Assembly: GCA_017161705.1 (NCBI GenBank)
Contig: JADFCW010000024.1
Coordinates: forward strand, 1 to 37,152
Reading direction: 5' to 3'
Length of the DNA stretch: 37,152 bases
Source of the DNA: Candidatus Sumerlaeota bacterium
Lineage (GTDB): Bacteria; Sumerlaeota; Sumerlaeia; JADFCW01
The notes under the pieces: generated by a model
What the model was told of the DNA's origin: nothing
Seen by the model: the letters and a program-made list of their open reading frames with translations, nothing else
Database searches by the model: none
In this document: piece by piece, positions 1-8,257 of the stretch
Position numbering within the stretch: the stretch's first letter is position 1
Layout of the letters: each line of letters begins with the position of its first letter
Translations under genes and position numbers: made by a program

Positions 1-1367
1 AGCCGGTTGAATTGTTCGCTCGCCTGCCGTCATTCTTGTTCTCCATCGCCACCCTTCCTTTGGTGTGGCTTCTGGTAAGAAGGAGCCTTGGACGGACTCC
101 GAGCGCCCCATCGTCGCCGGATCCAGACGAGGGGTCGGCGTCGGAAAGAGAGCGTGCCATTCTGTCCCAGGCGGCGCTGGCGGCAGCCTTCTTGCTGGCG
201 ATTTCCCCCTGGCACATTTTCCACAGCCAGGACGCCCGCATGTATGGCGTGATGATGTTCTTCTGGACGTTGTCGCTGATTCTGTTTTTCGGCGCAATCG
301 AAAAGCCCGCTCAACCGCTCCGGTGGCCGGCGCTTGCCGTAGTCCACGCTCTCAATTTCCATCTTTCGTATCTGACTGTGTTTGTCCTGATGGGAGAGGC
401 GCTGGCATTGGCAGGATGGCTGATCCGGCGCAAATGGCGCGAGGGCAAGGCATTCGCACTGCGGCCCTATGGCATCGGCGTTCTGATCTTTGCCGGCTTT
501 TTCGGCCTCATGATCTCGTTCTGGTTCCATCCGGTGATGGCCCTGTTCGAGCGATATACCGACGTTCGCGCGGCCCGCATTACACCGGCCGCACGCGCAA
601 CCTACGAGCTGCTGCGCGAACAATGGCCGGCAGAACTCGGCGCGGGCTTTTTCATCGCCGTTCTCGATAAACTGCTGATTCCCGGTCTGGCCGGTTCTCT
701 GGCGGCGCTCGTGGGGCTTTGCGCTGGCGCGGTCTTGCTGGGGCGGCGGCAACCGCTTCTCGTAGCCGTCGGAGTGCTGTCGGTTGGGCTGGCGCTGGCG
801 GTCATGTCTCAAACGAGCGCGCGGTATTTTGCTGCACCGCGCTACACTTTTCACCTTCTTCTTTTTGCGGTTATTGCTTACGCCTGGCTAATTGTTTCCG
901 CGGCGCAGGTGCTGGCTGCAAAAATCAGCAAGATCCGCCCGCAGCGCGCGCAAGCCGCCGCCGTGCTTGCCGCCTGCTTCGGTCTCGCCGCCCTGCTGGC
1001 GCCGACCCTGGCCCGCCACGTCCGCACCGAAAAGCAGGACTGGCGGGGAACGGTGCGCTTCCTGGAGCAATTTACACAGCCCGGCGACACGCTCCTGACC
1101 GGCCTGTGGGGCACTCACCAGGCACTTCTCTACTACAGCCCGGCCGAAATGCTTTCGAAGCTGACCGTCCGCAACTGCCTGTCGGCCGAAACCACGTGGC
1201 GCGAAATTCGCGCCACAACCGGCAGCGCGACGGTCTGGTATGTGACGTGGGGATATATTCCGCGCGAACTGGAGCGTGTGCTGAAGCCGCAGATGCAGTG
1301 CGTGGGCGTGTTCACCGGTCTCGAAGGGCGAATTTGGGTGTATTGCCGGAGAAATCTGAAAGAATAG
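1..1367 (+). CDS. GT39/PMT_2-like membrane glycosyltransferase, 5' partial
   Basis: The reading frame is open to the left edge of the window, so the N-terminus is missing. A TTG at 12 is only the first possible start inside the window. The visible 450 residues have many hydrophobic segments. The stretch with SPWHIFHSQDARMYG followed by long membrane helices is typical of ArnT/PMT_2-type (GT39) polyprenyl-phosphate-sugar transferases. The C-terminal soluble part begins with KQDWRGTVRFLEQFTQPGD, a usual feature of this group. It would transfer a sugar from a lipid-linked donor on the outer face of the inner membrane; the acceptor is unknown. It is separated from the arsenic island by about 140 bp with its own promoter, so it is probably unrelated to it. 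Confidence 0.8.
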   Translation, partial: PVELFARLPSFLFSIATLPLVWLLVRRSLGRTPSAPSSPDPDEGSASERERAILSQAALAAAFLLAISPWHIFHSQDARMYGVMMFFWTLSLILFFGAIEKPAQPLRWPALAVVHALNFHLSYLTVFVLMGEALALAGWLIRRKWREGKAFALRPYGIGVLIFAGFFGLMISFWFHPVMALFERYTDVRAARITPAARATYELLREQWPAELGAGFFIAVLDKLLIPGLAGSLAALVGLCAGAVLLGRRQPLLVAVGVLSVGLALAVMSQTSARYFAAPRYTFHLLLFAVIAYAWLIVSAAQVLAAKISKIRPQRAQAAAVLAACFGLAALLAPTLARHVRTEKQDWRGTVRFLEQFTQPGDTLLTGLWGTHQALLYYSPAEMLSKLTVRNCLSAETTWREIRATTGSATVWYVTWGYIPRELERVLKPQMQCVGVFTGLEGRIWVYCRRNLKE

Positions 1368-1449
1368 GGCTTCCGCTAATGGAAGCTTGGTTCGCTGGGC
1401 AATCCGTCGGCGCGTCCGGCGCGGGAGGGCTTGGACCTGCATTTTATAC

Positions 1450-1479
1450 TTGACTATGTGAATATACTGTCACATAGTC
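1450..1479 (+). promoter_or_regulatory. arsR1 promoter with palindromic operator
   Basis: GACTATGTGA (1452-1461) and TCACATAGTC (1470-1479) form a perfect 10-bp inverted repeat with an 8-bp spacer. A -35-like TTGACT (1450-1455) overlaps the left arm, and a -10-like CATAGT (1473-1478) lies in the right arm at 17-bp spacing. A dimeric repressor bound here would cover the whole core promoter. The site is just upstream of an ArsR-family gene, so autoregulation is the simplest reading. The palindrome is seen directly; the regulator assignment is inferred. Confidence 0.8.
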
Positions 1480-1508
1480 CCAAAAGAATTTCGACGGAGA
1501 GAACGACC

Positions 1509-1835
1509 GTGCCCCAAACTTTAATTCGTATGAAAGCCGACATTCTCAAGGCGCTAGCGCATCCGGCGCGCCTTGCCATAGTCGAGTTTCTGGGAGCATC
1601 GGGCGAGCGGTGCGTGTGCGAAATCGCCGAGCATATCGAAAGCGCTGGCGATCGCACAATGATCTCGAAACACCTGGCGGTCCTTCGCGCCGCCGGTCTG
1701 GTAACTGACCGCAAAGAAGGGCTGCGGGTGTTTTACCGTCTCAACTGCCCGTGCGTTCGCAGGTTTCTTCCATGCATCGAGCAGATACTGGAGGAGCGGG
1801 TGCAGCGAGAGCACGAGATGCTGAAGGCTCGATAG
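1509..1835 (+). CDS. arsR: ArsR-family metalloregulator (first)
   Basis: This is a winged-helix repressor of about 108 residues. KALAHPARLAIVEFL is the usual ArsR/SmtB opening, and ISKHLAVLRAAGLV is the recognition helix. The inducer-binding motif ERCVCEIAEH supplies a CxC pair as in classic As(III)-sensing ArsR. Further Cys residues follow near the C-terminus (NCPCVRRFLPC), which could add a third ligand. The GTG at 1509 is preferred over the upstream in-frame ATG at 1431: it has GGAGA about 10 bases before it, and the upstream start would place the operator inside the gene. It probably controls the operon that begins with it. The inducing metalloid is inferred from neighbours (ArsM, ACR3). 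Confidence 0.9.
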   Translation: MPQTLIRMKADILKALAHPARLAIVEFLGASGERCVCEIAEHIESAGDRTMISKHLAVLRAAGLVTDRKEGLRVFYRLNCPCVRRFLPCIEQILEERVQREHEMLKAR

Positions 1836-1885
1836 CACACAAAACGAAGAAGCCAGGCTCGATAGTGCACAAAACAATGAAGCCA
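1826..1885 (+). repeat. 30-bp imperfect tandem duplication across the arsR1 stop
   Basis: Unit 1 is 1826-1855 and unit 2 is 1856-1885. They match at 26 of 30 positions, and both begin GGCTCGATAG and end GAAGCCA. The first unit contains the last codons and TAG stop of arsR1. The second lies in the spacer before the next ribosome-binding site. It looks like a local slippage or duplication event. Confidence 0.9.
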
Positions 1886-1899
1886 AGGAGGATGTATAA

Positions 1900-2139
1900 A
1901 TGAAAGTCCAAATTCTCGGCGTGGGATGTCCTAAATGCAGACAGCTGGAGGCCAATACAAAAGAGGCGCTCCGGCTTCTGGGAATGAACGATCCGGTGGA
2001 AAAAGTGACCGACATTCGCGAGATCATGAAATTCGGCGTCATGATGACGCCGGCGTTGGCCATAGACGGCAAAGTGGTGCTGTTTGGCAAGGTCGCCTCG
2101 CCCGCGGAAATTCAGTCTGCCATTACGTCGGTGCTGTAA
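1900..2139 (+). CDS. Small thioredoxin-fold protein (redox-active disulfide protein 2 family)
   Basis: This 79-residue protein begins with a beta strand leading into G-CPKC (C10, C13), the CxxC active site. The cis-Pro loop MMTPALAIDGKVV follows, as in the thioredoxin_3 / redox-active disulfide protein 2 family (MTH895-like). There is no signal peptide, so it is cytoplasmic. AAGGAGG is well placed upstream of the ATG. Family members often sit between an ArsR gene and an ArsP/YraQ permease, exactly as here. That suggests it keeps a metalloid or the permease cysteines reduced, but the substrate is not established. Confidence 0.88.
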   Translation: MKVQILGVGCPKCRQLEANTKEALRLLGMNDPVEKVTDIREIMKFGVMMTPALAIDGKVVLFGKVASPAEIQSAITSVL

Positions 2140-2154
2140 TTTCGGTGCTGTAAT
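2128..2154 (+). repeat. 13-bp direct repeat across the thioredoxin stop
   Basis: TCGGTGCTGTAAT occurs at 2128-2140 and again at 2142-2154, one base apart. The first copy holds the final codons and TAA stop of the thioredoxin gene. This is the second 3'-end duplication in a row in this operon. Confidence 0.9.
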
Positions 2155-2203
2155 GGGGAAAAGTGCAGACAAAACGGACTGAATGGACGGGATGGAGGAC
2201 GAC

Positions 2204-3514
2204 ATGAGTAAGCAGGAATGGAAAACGTTTGCGTGGCTGGCAGGGATTTTTCTCGTCGCCTATTTTTTGCCGCTGGGCAATCCAAAAATCTCGAACGCCG
2301 TGCTCGAAGCCTTTCGGCTGCTGCAGTGGTATGCGCGCGAACATACGCTAGCCTGCGTTGTGCCGGCGATGTTTATCGCGGGGGCCATTTCGACGTTTCT
2401 CTCGCAGGCGTCGGTCATGCACTATCTGGGACCGAATTCGCCCCGCCTGATGGCCTATACGGTCGGATCGGTTTCCGGCGTCATTCTCGCGGTCTGTTCG
2501 TGCAGCGTGCTGCCGATGTTCGCGGGTATTTACACGATGGGGGCGGGACTGGGGCCGGCCAGCGCGTTTTTATATTCGGGGCCGGCGATCAATGTAATGG
2601 CGATTTTTCTTTCGGCGCGCGTGCTGGGATTCGATCTGGGCGTTGCGCGTGCCGTCGGGGCTATTGTCTTTGCGTTCATCATCGGGCTGTTGATGGCATT
2701 GATCTTTCGGCGCGATGAACAAAAGCGACTCGACATCGCCATGCAGATGCCCGAGCCGCCCCGGCCGCGGCGCCGTCTCTGGCAAACGACCCTCTATTTC
2801 CTCTGTATGATCTTGTTTCTGGTGTTCAGCGACTGGTATAACACCAACGACGTGACGATTCGCATGAAAGACGGCGCGACGCTCACGGCTAACGTCCGCT
2901 ATAAAACAACCGACGCCCTCGACATTCAGGAGTATCAGCCCGACGGCTCGCGCTCGACCGTAACGCGACGCATCGCCCGGGCCGACATCGCCGAAATTAC
3001 CCCCGTGCCCAGCCTGACCATGACCATCCATGGCATCAAATGGTATCTGGCCGGCGCGATGGGACTGGCCGTGCTGGCAATGCTGGCCGCGTGGTTCACC
3101 CGCGACGAGGTCAAGGAGTGGCTCCATGCCACGTGGGACTTCGGCAAGATGATCGTGCCGCTGCTGTTCGGCGGCGTCTTTGTGACGGGCTTTATCGGGG
3201 CGCTGCTGCCGGAAAAGTATGTAGCCACACTGGTGGGCGGCGACAGTCTGAGGGCCAATTTCATCGCCTCGTTCATCGGCATGATCTGGTATTTTGCCAC
3301 ACTGACCGAAATTCCCATTACCGAGATGTTGCTGCGGTTGGGTATGGGAAGAGGGCCGGCGCTGGCGCTGCTGCTCGCGGGGCCCGCCCTCTCGCTGCCG
3401 AGCATATTGGTGATCTGGCGAATCCTCGGCGCCCGCAAGACATTGGTCTTCTGCGCCTTGGCGGTGGTCATGTCCACCATCGTCGGGTTGGTTTTCGGCA
3501 TCTTTGCCTCGTGA
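2204..3514 (+). CDS. ArsP/YraQ-type permease with soluble insertion (first)
   Basis: This polytopic membrane protein of about 436 residues is from the ArsP_1/YraQ (DUF318) family. Two homologous membrane halves are visible. The N-half holds the VCSCSVLP motif (C98, C100) and FLYSGPAINVMA. The C-half holds a matching TEIPITEMLLRLGMGRGPA stretch and AGPALSLPS. The halves are separated by a hydrophilic, beta-rich insertion at about residues 213-278 that begins near NDVTIRMKDGATLTANVRYK. ArsP proteins export trivalent organoarsenicals such as methylarsenite; other YraQ relatives are uncharacterised. The ATG at 2204 has GGAGG five bases upstream and is preferred over the in-frame ATG at 2183. Its place beside ArsR and a thioredoxin supports a metalloid role, but substrate is inferred. 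Confidence 0.85.
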   Translation: MSKQEWKTFAWLAGIFLVAYFLPLGNPKISNAVLEAFRLLQWYAREHTLACVVPAMFIAGAISTFLSQASVMHYLGPNSPRLMAYTVGSVSGVILAVCSCSVLPMFAGIYTMGAGLGPASAFLYSGPAINVMAIFLSARVLGFDLGVARAVGAIVFAFIIGLLMALIFRRDEQKRLDIAMQMPEPPRPRRRLWQTTLYFLCMILFLVFSDWYNTNDVTIRMKDGATLTANVRYKTTDALDIQEYQPDGSRSTVTRRIARADIAEITPVPSLTMTIHGIKWYLAGAMGLAVLAMLAAWFTRDEVKEWLHATWDFGKMIVPLLFGGVFVTGFIGALLPEKYVATLVGGDSLRANFIASFIGMIWYFATLTEIPITEMLLRLGMGRGPALALLLAGPALSLPSILVIWRILGARKTLVFCALAVVMSTIVGLVFGIFAS

Positions 3515-3556
3515 ACCGACTGCGGGCAAGGCACCTTCGCGCAAAAGGAGGCTCAC

Positions 3557-6271
3557 ATGAACTTAACGGACAGCAAATCAAGAAGTGCTCACGGATGGCT
3601 CTGTCTGCCTTCTGCGGGTTGCACGCTTTGTTTTTTGGCCCTCCTTGTTATTGCTGTCCAAAGTGTGCCGGGAGCAGACGGCTCCGCACAGCGCTCCGTG
3701 TTGGGCGTCTGTCCCCCGTTTTTTCTCAAGGATGAGGACGGAAAAGTGATCAATCCGATCCGGGGAGAGAACGCCGATAAGCCCTACTCGCCGGCCCAAA
3801 CGTGCGGAGCCTGCCACGACTACCAAAAGATTACACAGGGCTTTCACTTCATGCAGGGCAAGGGCGAGGCGCCGACAGCAGACCAAGCGGCACGTTGCCA
3901 GTGGGCCTCGACGCCCGGCAACTATGGCGGCACATGGTGCTCGCCCGCTCCGTTGTATCAGTATCTCTCGCCCCAGGTGAATGCGACGTCGCGGACAATG
4001 GACATGACCTCGTTCAGTTTCATCACGGCCGGCTGCGGAGCGTGTCATCCCGGCGGCGGGTCGGCCGAGTTCGACCGTTCGGGCAGGCGCTACGATCGCT
4101 GGATGTCGGATCCGGCCAGCGGTCTCGCGCCGGGCGGCGCCAACCATCTCGATGGTGATTACTACCAGGCGCGCTGGAGCGAGACCGGGGTGCTCGAAGC
4201 GGACTGTCTCCTCTGTCATCTGCCGGAATACAACTTTGCCGAACGCAAGAAACAAATGGGCGCTTTGAACTTCCGCTGGGCGCCGACGGCAGCCGCCGGC
4301 TTCGCCATAGTCGCCGGATCGGTGGCCTCCGGCGAACCGGTCAAAGTCGTATATGACACAAAGCAATTCAACCCGGACGGCACGGTTTCGCCGCATATCG
4401 TGCTCGAGCCGCGCAACGAGGCTTGCCTGGAATGTCATGAGCAGCCGGGGTGGAAGAAGCGTGGGGCGAATTTTCGCCCCCGCACCGACGTCCATCTGCG
4501 CGCCGGCCTGAAATGTGTGGATTGCCACCCGGCCGGCAGCCGCGCGGACGACTCGCGCATCAACGCCCGAGAGGAACACCAATTTGGCAAAGGCGACGAT
4601 CCGGGCGGGCATGTCCGCGATGATCTCGACAACACGTGTCTCGATTGCGCCAGCTGCCACAGCACCGGCTATCTGGGCGCTCCAATTGCCAGGCACCCCG
4701 CCCTGCCCCCCATCCACCTGGACCGGATCGCCTGCCAGACTTGCCACATTCCGGAACGGGTCGTCAAGCCGATCCAATTCCAGGCAAGCGATGTATTCAG
4801 TCCCGGCACGAAGATCCCCAGCAAAGGGAAGCATTTGTGGACCTTCTATGGACCCGATGGAGCATACCGCAATCACTATGGCTACCTGACGATGATGGGG
4901 TTCGACGACAAGCCGACCGAACCCTTCCGCCCGATTCTCGCTCGCTACAAAGGGAAAATCTATCCGGTAAACCGTGTCCACACCGCCTGGCCCGGCATCG
5001 AGATCGAAGGCAAGCCCGGCCTCATGCAGCCGAAGATGAGCGATATCTATGCGATGTGGACCAGCCACCAGAAGGATCCGAAACAATACCCCGAACTATC
5101 CAAAATCACGGACGACAACGGCGACGGCGTTATCGAGGTGAATCGCCCCGAAGAGATTGACGCCCTGATCGCGTCAGTCAGCGCGATGCTCCGCGCCACG
5201 AATTACCCAATGGAAGGCAAGCGTGTGGTGTGGGTCTTCAACGACCGCATATACTCATCGGGCAACCAATACCGCACAATCGAAAAACATCCGTGGGAAG
5301 CCTCTCCCTACGGAAACGTGCACAAGTATAACCACGATGTGTATCCGGCCAATGCGGCCTTGGGTGCGAAAGGATGTTCCGATTGTCATGGGCGGGGTTC
5401 TCTTTTCTTTGCCGGGCCTGTGCTCTTGTACCCCTTCGCAACCGACGATGCACGGCCCGTGTGGGTGCCGAACCACGAGATACTGAGCATCTCATCGCTG
5501 TCAGTACAGCTTGGCGCATTCCGAGAAGACTTGCTGAGGCCTGCGGCCGTATGGGTTATCCTGGGTTGGACGGTTCTTCTTCTTTTGCACTATGCGGTCT
5601 TTGGGCCCAGAGGGGTCCCTGTGCCCCTGGGCGACGAAGAAACCGCAGTGACTCGTTTCGCGCTTTTCGAACGCATGGGCCATTTTATTTTAATGGTACC
5701 GTTTGTGGGATTGTGCCTCACCGGCGTGCTGTATTTGCTTGCACACTGGTTTCCTGTGGGAGGCTTCGGACGCAATGCTCACGCCGTCCTGGGAATCATT
5801 TTCATTCTCGGCCTGCTGACAGCGCTGATTCTGTGGTTCCGGGATATGCTTTTCCAGCGAGAAGATCGCATTTGGCTGAGGGTGCTGGGGGGATATTTTG
5901 GCGGAACGAAAGATTTGTGGACCGGCAAATTCAACGCTGGACAGAAGGTGTACTACTGGACGGTCCTGTTATCGGGTTTTGTTCTGGCTGCGACCGGAAT
6001 CACGATGCTTGTGGGAAGGAGCAGACCCGAAAAGAATCTCTCCATCTTCTACACGATACATGATCTGGCTGCGCTAGTGCTGATTCTCATGGTTATCGCG
6101 CACATGTATCTTTCTTTGCTGGCTAATCCTGGCTGTTTTCGCAGCATTTTTGGAGGTCTTGTCCCCCGGCGCTGGCTCGCCATGCACCATCCGGGCGTTC
6201 TGGAAGAAAAGACGACAGAAGAAAACAAGAAGCGGGGTCCTGCCCTCCACGGTCCCGATCCAGAAAACTGA
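3557..6271 (+). CDS. CbcL-like fusion: eight-haem cytochrome c plus FdnI-type cytochrome b
   Basis: The 904-residue protein starts with a hydrophobic export segment (about 22-38). A periplasmic domain follows with eight CxxCH haem sites at about residues 83, 160, 217, 290, 320, 364, 393 and 607. The long haem-free stretch 398-606 contains an EF-hand-like acidic loop (DDNGDGVIE, about 519-527). From about residue 661 come membrane helices of the formate-dehydrogenase-gamma / HydC type, with KFNAGQKVYYW and candidate haem-b histidines H709, H742, H835 and H849. This layout matches Geobacter CbcL, an inner-membrane quinol:cytochrome oxidoreductase used in extracellular Fe(III) reduction. The likely role is to take electrons from menaquinol to periplasmic acceptors. 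AAAAGGAGG precedes the ATG. The acceptor is unknown, and no molybdopterin subunit is encoded nearby. Confidence 0.85.
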   Translation: MNLTDSKSRSAHGWLCLPSAGCTLCFLALLVIAVQSVPGADGSAQRSVLGVCPPFFLKDEDGKVINPIRGENADKPYSPAQTCGACHDYQKITQGFHFMQGKGEAPTADQAARCQWASTPGNYGGTWCSPAPLYQYLSPQVNATSRTMDMTSFSFITAGCGACHPGGGSAEFDRSGRRYDRWMSDPASGLAPGGANHLDGDYYQARWSETGVLEADCLLCHLPEYNFAERKKQMGALNFRWAPTAAAGFAIVAGSVASGEPVKVVYDTKQFNPDGTVSPHIVLEPRNEACLECHEQPGWKKRGANFRPRTDVHLRAGLKCVDCHPAGSRADDSRINAREEHQFGKGDDPGGHVRDDLDNTCLDCASCHSTGYLGAPIARHPALPPIHLDRIACQTCHIPERVVKPIQFQASDVFSPGTKIPSKGKHLWTFYGPDGAYRNHYGYLTMMGFDDKPTEPFRPILARYKGKIYPVNRVHTAWPGIEIEGKPGLMQPKMSDIYAMWTSHQKDPKQYPELSKITDDNGDGVIEVNRPEEIDALIASVSAMLRATNYPMEGKRVVWVFNDRIYSSGNQYRTIEKHPWEASPYGNVHKYNHDVYPANAALGAKGCSDCHGRGSLFFAGPVLLYPFATDDARPVWVPNHEILSISSLSVQLGAFREDLLRPAAVWVILGWTVLLLLHYAVFGPRGVPVPLGDEETAVTRFALFERMGHFILMVPFVGLCLTGVLYLLAHWFPVGGFGRNAHAVLGIIFILGLLTALILWFRDMLFQREDRIWLRVLGGYFGGTKDLWTGKFNAGQKVYYWTVLLSGFVLAATGITMLVGRSRPEKNLSIFYTIHDLAALVLILMVIAHMYLSLLANPGCFRSIFGGLVPRRWLAMHHPGVLEEKTTEENKKRGPALHGPDPEN

Positions 6272-6344
6272 TCGCGAGGGTATGGACTTATGTTGCCGAA
6301 CCCGGGGGCGGCGCGGGCGACGTTGCAGAAGCGGTTGAGCAAGA

Positions 6345-6361
6345 GGCGTCTTTGAGACGCC
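6345..6361 (+). other. Hairpin between cytochrome and porin genes
   Basis: GGCGTC (6345-6350) and GACGCC (6356-6361) form a perfect 6-bp stem with a TTTGA loop. It lies in the 120-bp spacer between the cytochrome and the porin, and no T-run follows. It could be a transcript-stabilising or attenuating hairpin, or part of a dispersed palindromic repeat. Its function is not known. Confidence 0.5.
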
Positions 6362-6394
6362 GTGGCATCATACCCTGAACCCGAAGGCGAGGCC

Positions 6395-7804
6395 GTGGTA
6401 CGCGGTTGGTACCAGCTGCGACGTACAGGAGTCAGAGAGATCGCAATGTGTGGATTCTTACTTTTGATGGCCAAACTTGGAATGGCGGGGCAGGAACCGA
6501 CCGCAAGGACGGAAGACACGCGGACGACTGAGACGCTCGAGGATCGTTTTTGGTCCCATTTCAAGAACATCCCCCTCGGACCCGGCCGCCTTTCCATAGG
6601 GGGCAGCGTGCGCTTCCGTTATGAATGGCAGAACCATTACAATGCCAAGAGCTACGGCGAGCGAACACGGGATGGTTTTCTTTTGGGACGCACCCGCCTG
6701 AACTTTGACTACGTTCTGCGCGAAAGCCTACGCGCATTCATCGAACTGCAGGACGCACGAGTCTGGGGTTCGGATTTCGATATTGAAGACTTCCAGGGCC
6801 GAAGTCCCGATGAAAATCCCCTCGATCTCCGCCAGGCTTTCCTCGAGTGGAAACACATCGGCAACAGCCCGTGGGGATTTAAACTCGGGCGGCAGACCAT
6901 TTCCTACGCAGACAACCGAATCTGGGGCCCTGGAGAATGGGGTAATGTCGGGTCGTTTTTCTGGGATGCAGCCAAAATCCAATATGACACGCGGTCGCTG
7001 CTGGTCGAGGCGCTTTACGCGCGGCGCGTGCTCCACGAATCGGAGGCGTGGAACTTCGACGAGAAACACTTCGATTTCGACGCCTACGGGCTCTACGCCA
7101 CTCTCAAAAACGTCCCCTTTCACCCCGAATGGTTCTATGTGGAGAAGCGTGGAGATGCCGCGCGAGGAAAACTCCTGCCGATCGAGCACGAAATCCGCCG
7201 CACGCTTGCTATGCGCGTTTCCGGGCGGTTTCTGAACCATTTCGATTATGCGGGAACCCTCGCCGGGCAGTTTGGCTCCTGGGGCGGCTACTCAATCCGG
7301 GCGTGGGGAATGCACGCCGGGTTGGGGTACACGTTCGATCATCCCTGGAAACCGCGGCTGGGGGCCGATTTTTCCTACGGGTCGGGCGACCGTTCTCCGA
7401 ACGACCGCACCATTAACACGTTCGATGGGGTGTTCGGCGCACGCGACACGCTCTATGGACGGCTGAATTTGTTCGGTTGGTCCAATATCGAGGACTACCA
7501 ACTGAGCCTCGCTCTCCAACCGGCCGACGGTCTGGAAACCCGGCTGGACTATCATTATTTTCGCCTGGCCGCCGCCAGAGATTCCTGGTATATCAGCCCC
7601 GGAAGCACGCTGCGTCGGGATTCCACGGGCGATTCCGGCCGCGCACTCGGCCATGAAGTGGATCTGACGGCACGCTATCGAATCAACAAACGGACGTCGC
7701 TGATCGGGATCGTCGGCATGTTTTTGCCCGGCAGCTACATCGAGCGCACCGGGCCGCATCGAAGCGCTTTCGGGGCGTGCCTTCAAGTGATGTATGAGTT
7801 TTAG
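6395..7804 (+). CDS. Alginate-export-type outer-membrane beta-barrel (porin-like)
   Basis: This protein of about 469 residues has an N-terminal basic stretch followed by a hydrophobic core (FLLLMAKLGMAG), read as a signal peptide. Repeated amphipathic strands follow, and the last residue is Phe (MYEF), the usual outer-membrane insertion signal. The block LGRQTISYADNRIWGPGEW is the hallmark of the Alginate_exp (AlgE-like) barrel family. Start choice is uncertain: GTG 6362 and ATG 6446 are in frame. GTG 6395 is preferred because it gives a basic n-region and a purine-rich AAGGCGAGG upstream. It directly follows the CbcL-like gene. It may be a passage for a metalloid or anion, or part of an outer-membrane electron conduit, but no outer-membrane cytochrome is encoded here. 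Confidence 0.75.
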   Translation: MVRGWYQLRRTGVREIAMCGFLLLMAKLGMAGQEPTARTEDTRTTETLEDRFWSHFKNIPLGPGRLSIGGSVRFRYEWQNHYNAKSYGERTRDGFLLGRTRLNFDYVLRESLRAFIELQDARVWGSDFDIEDFQGRSPDENPLDLRQAFLEWKHIGNSPWGFKLGRQTISYADNRIWGPGEWGNVGSFFWDAAKIQYDTRSLLVEALYARRVLHESEAWNFDEKHFDFDAYGLYATLKNVPFHPEWFYVEKRGDAARGKLLPIEHEIRRTLAMRVSGRFLNHFDYAGTLAGQFGSWGGYSIRAWGMHAGLGYTFDHPWKPRLGADFSYGSGDRSPNDRTINTFDGVFGARDTLYGRLNLFGWSNIEDYQLSLALQPADGLETRLDYHYFRLAAARDSWYISPGSTLRRDSTGDSGRALGHEVDLTARYRINKRTSLIGIVGMFLPGSYIERTGPHRSAFGACLQVMYEF

Positions 7805-7859
7805 CTCGCGTCAAAAGCCCAACAACCCGCGAGCAGACCCCATAAAGGAGGAGGTCAAA

Positions 7860-8240
7860 ATGACCGATCAAACCACTGCCTGCTCATGCTGCGGAGGCCC
7901 CAAATTGATCCTGCCATGCTCGGGCGCCTCGGATCTCGGCGAAATCACCGATCGGGCCGCCCGACGGCTGATGCACTCCGGCGCCGGCAAAATGTATTGC
8001 CTGGCTGCCATCGGCAGCCACATCCCCGACATGATCCAGCAAGCCCAACAAGCCTCGCTCATTCTGGCTATAGACGGCTGTGATGTCGACTGTGTCCGGA
8101 AGACGCTGGAACACGCTGGGTTTGTCGCCTTCCAGCACCTGCGTCTGAGTGACCTCGGGATGGAAAAGGGGAAATCGCCGGCAACGTATAACAACATCAA
8201 TGCCGCCGTCGAAAAAGCCAAAGGGCTTTTGGGCGGTTGA
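7860..8240 (+). CDS. DGC-domain putative zinc-binding protein
   Basis: This 126-residue soluble protein belongs to the DGC family (PF08859 type). Key features are the N-terminal ACSCCGGP cluster (C8, C10, C11), LPCSGASDLGEITDRAARRL, and the name-giving DGC motif in AIDGCDVDC. The conserved cysteines are thought to bind zinc or another soft metal. The ATG at 7860 is preceded by AAAGGAGGAGG. Function is undetermined in the family. Members recur in clusters with ArsR, thioredoxin and YraQ permeases, which fits a metalloid-handling role. The extra N-terminal CxCC resembles vicinal-Cys tags on other island proteins. Confidence 0.8.
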   Translation: MTDQTTACSCCGGPKLILPCSGASDLGEITDRAARRLMHSGAGKMYCLAAIGSHIPDMIQQAQQASLILAIDGCDVDCVRKTLEHAGFVAFQHLRLSDLGMEKGKSPATYNNINAAVEKAKGLLGG

Positions 8241-8257
8241 GAGAAGGAGAGTCAGTT

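Noticed and set aside
3557-6271. Respiratory arsenate reductase or arsenite oxidase
   Set aside because: There is no molybdopterin catalytic subunit or Rieske/Fe-S partner. The protein is only a haem c / haem b electron-transfer fusion.
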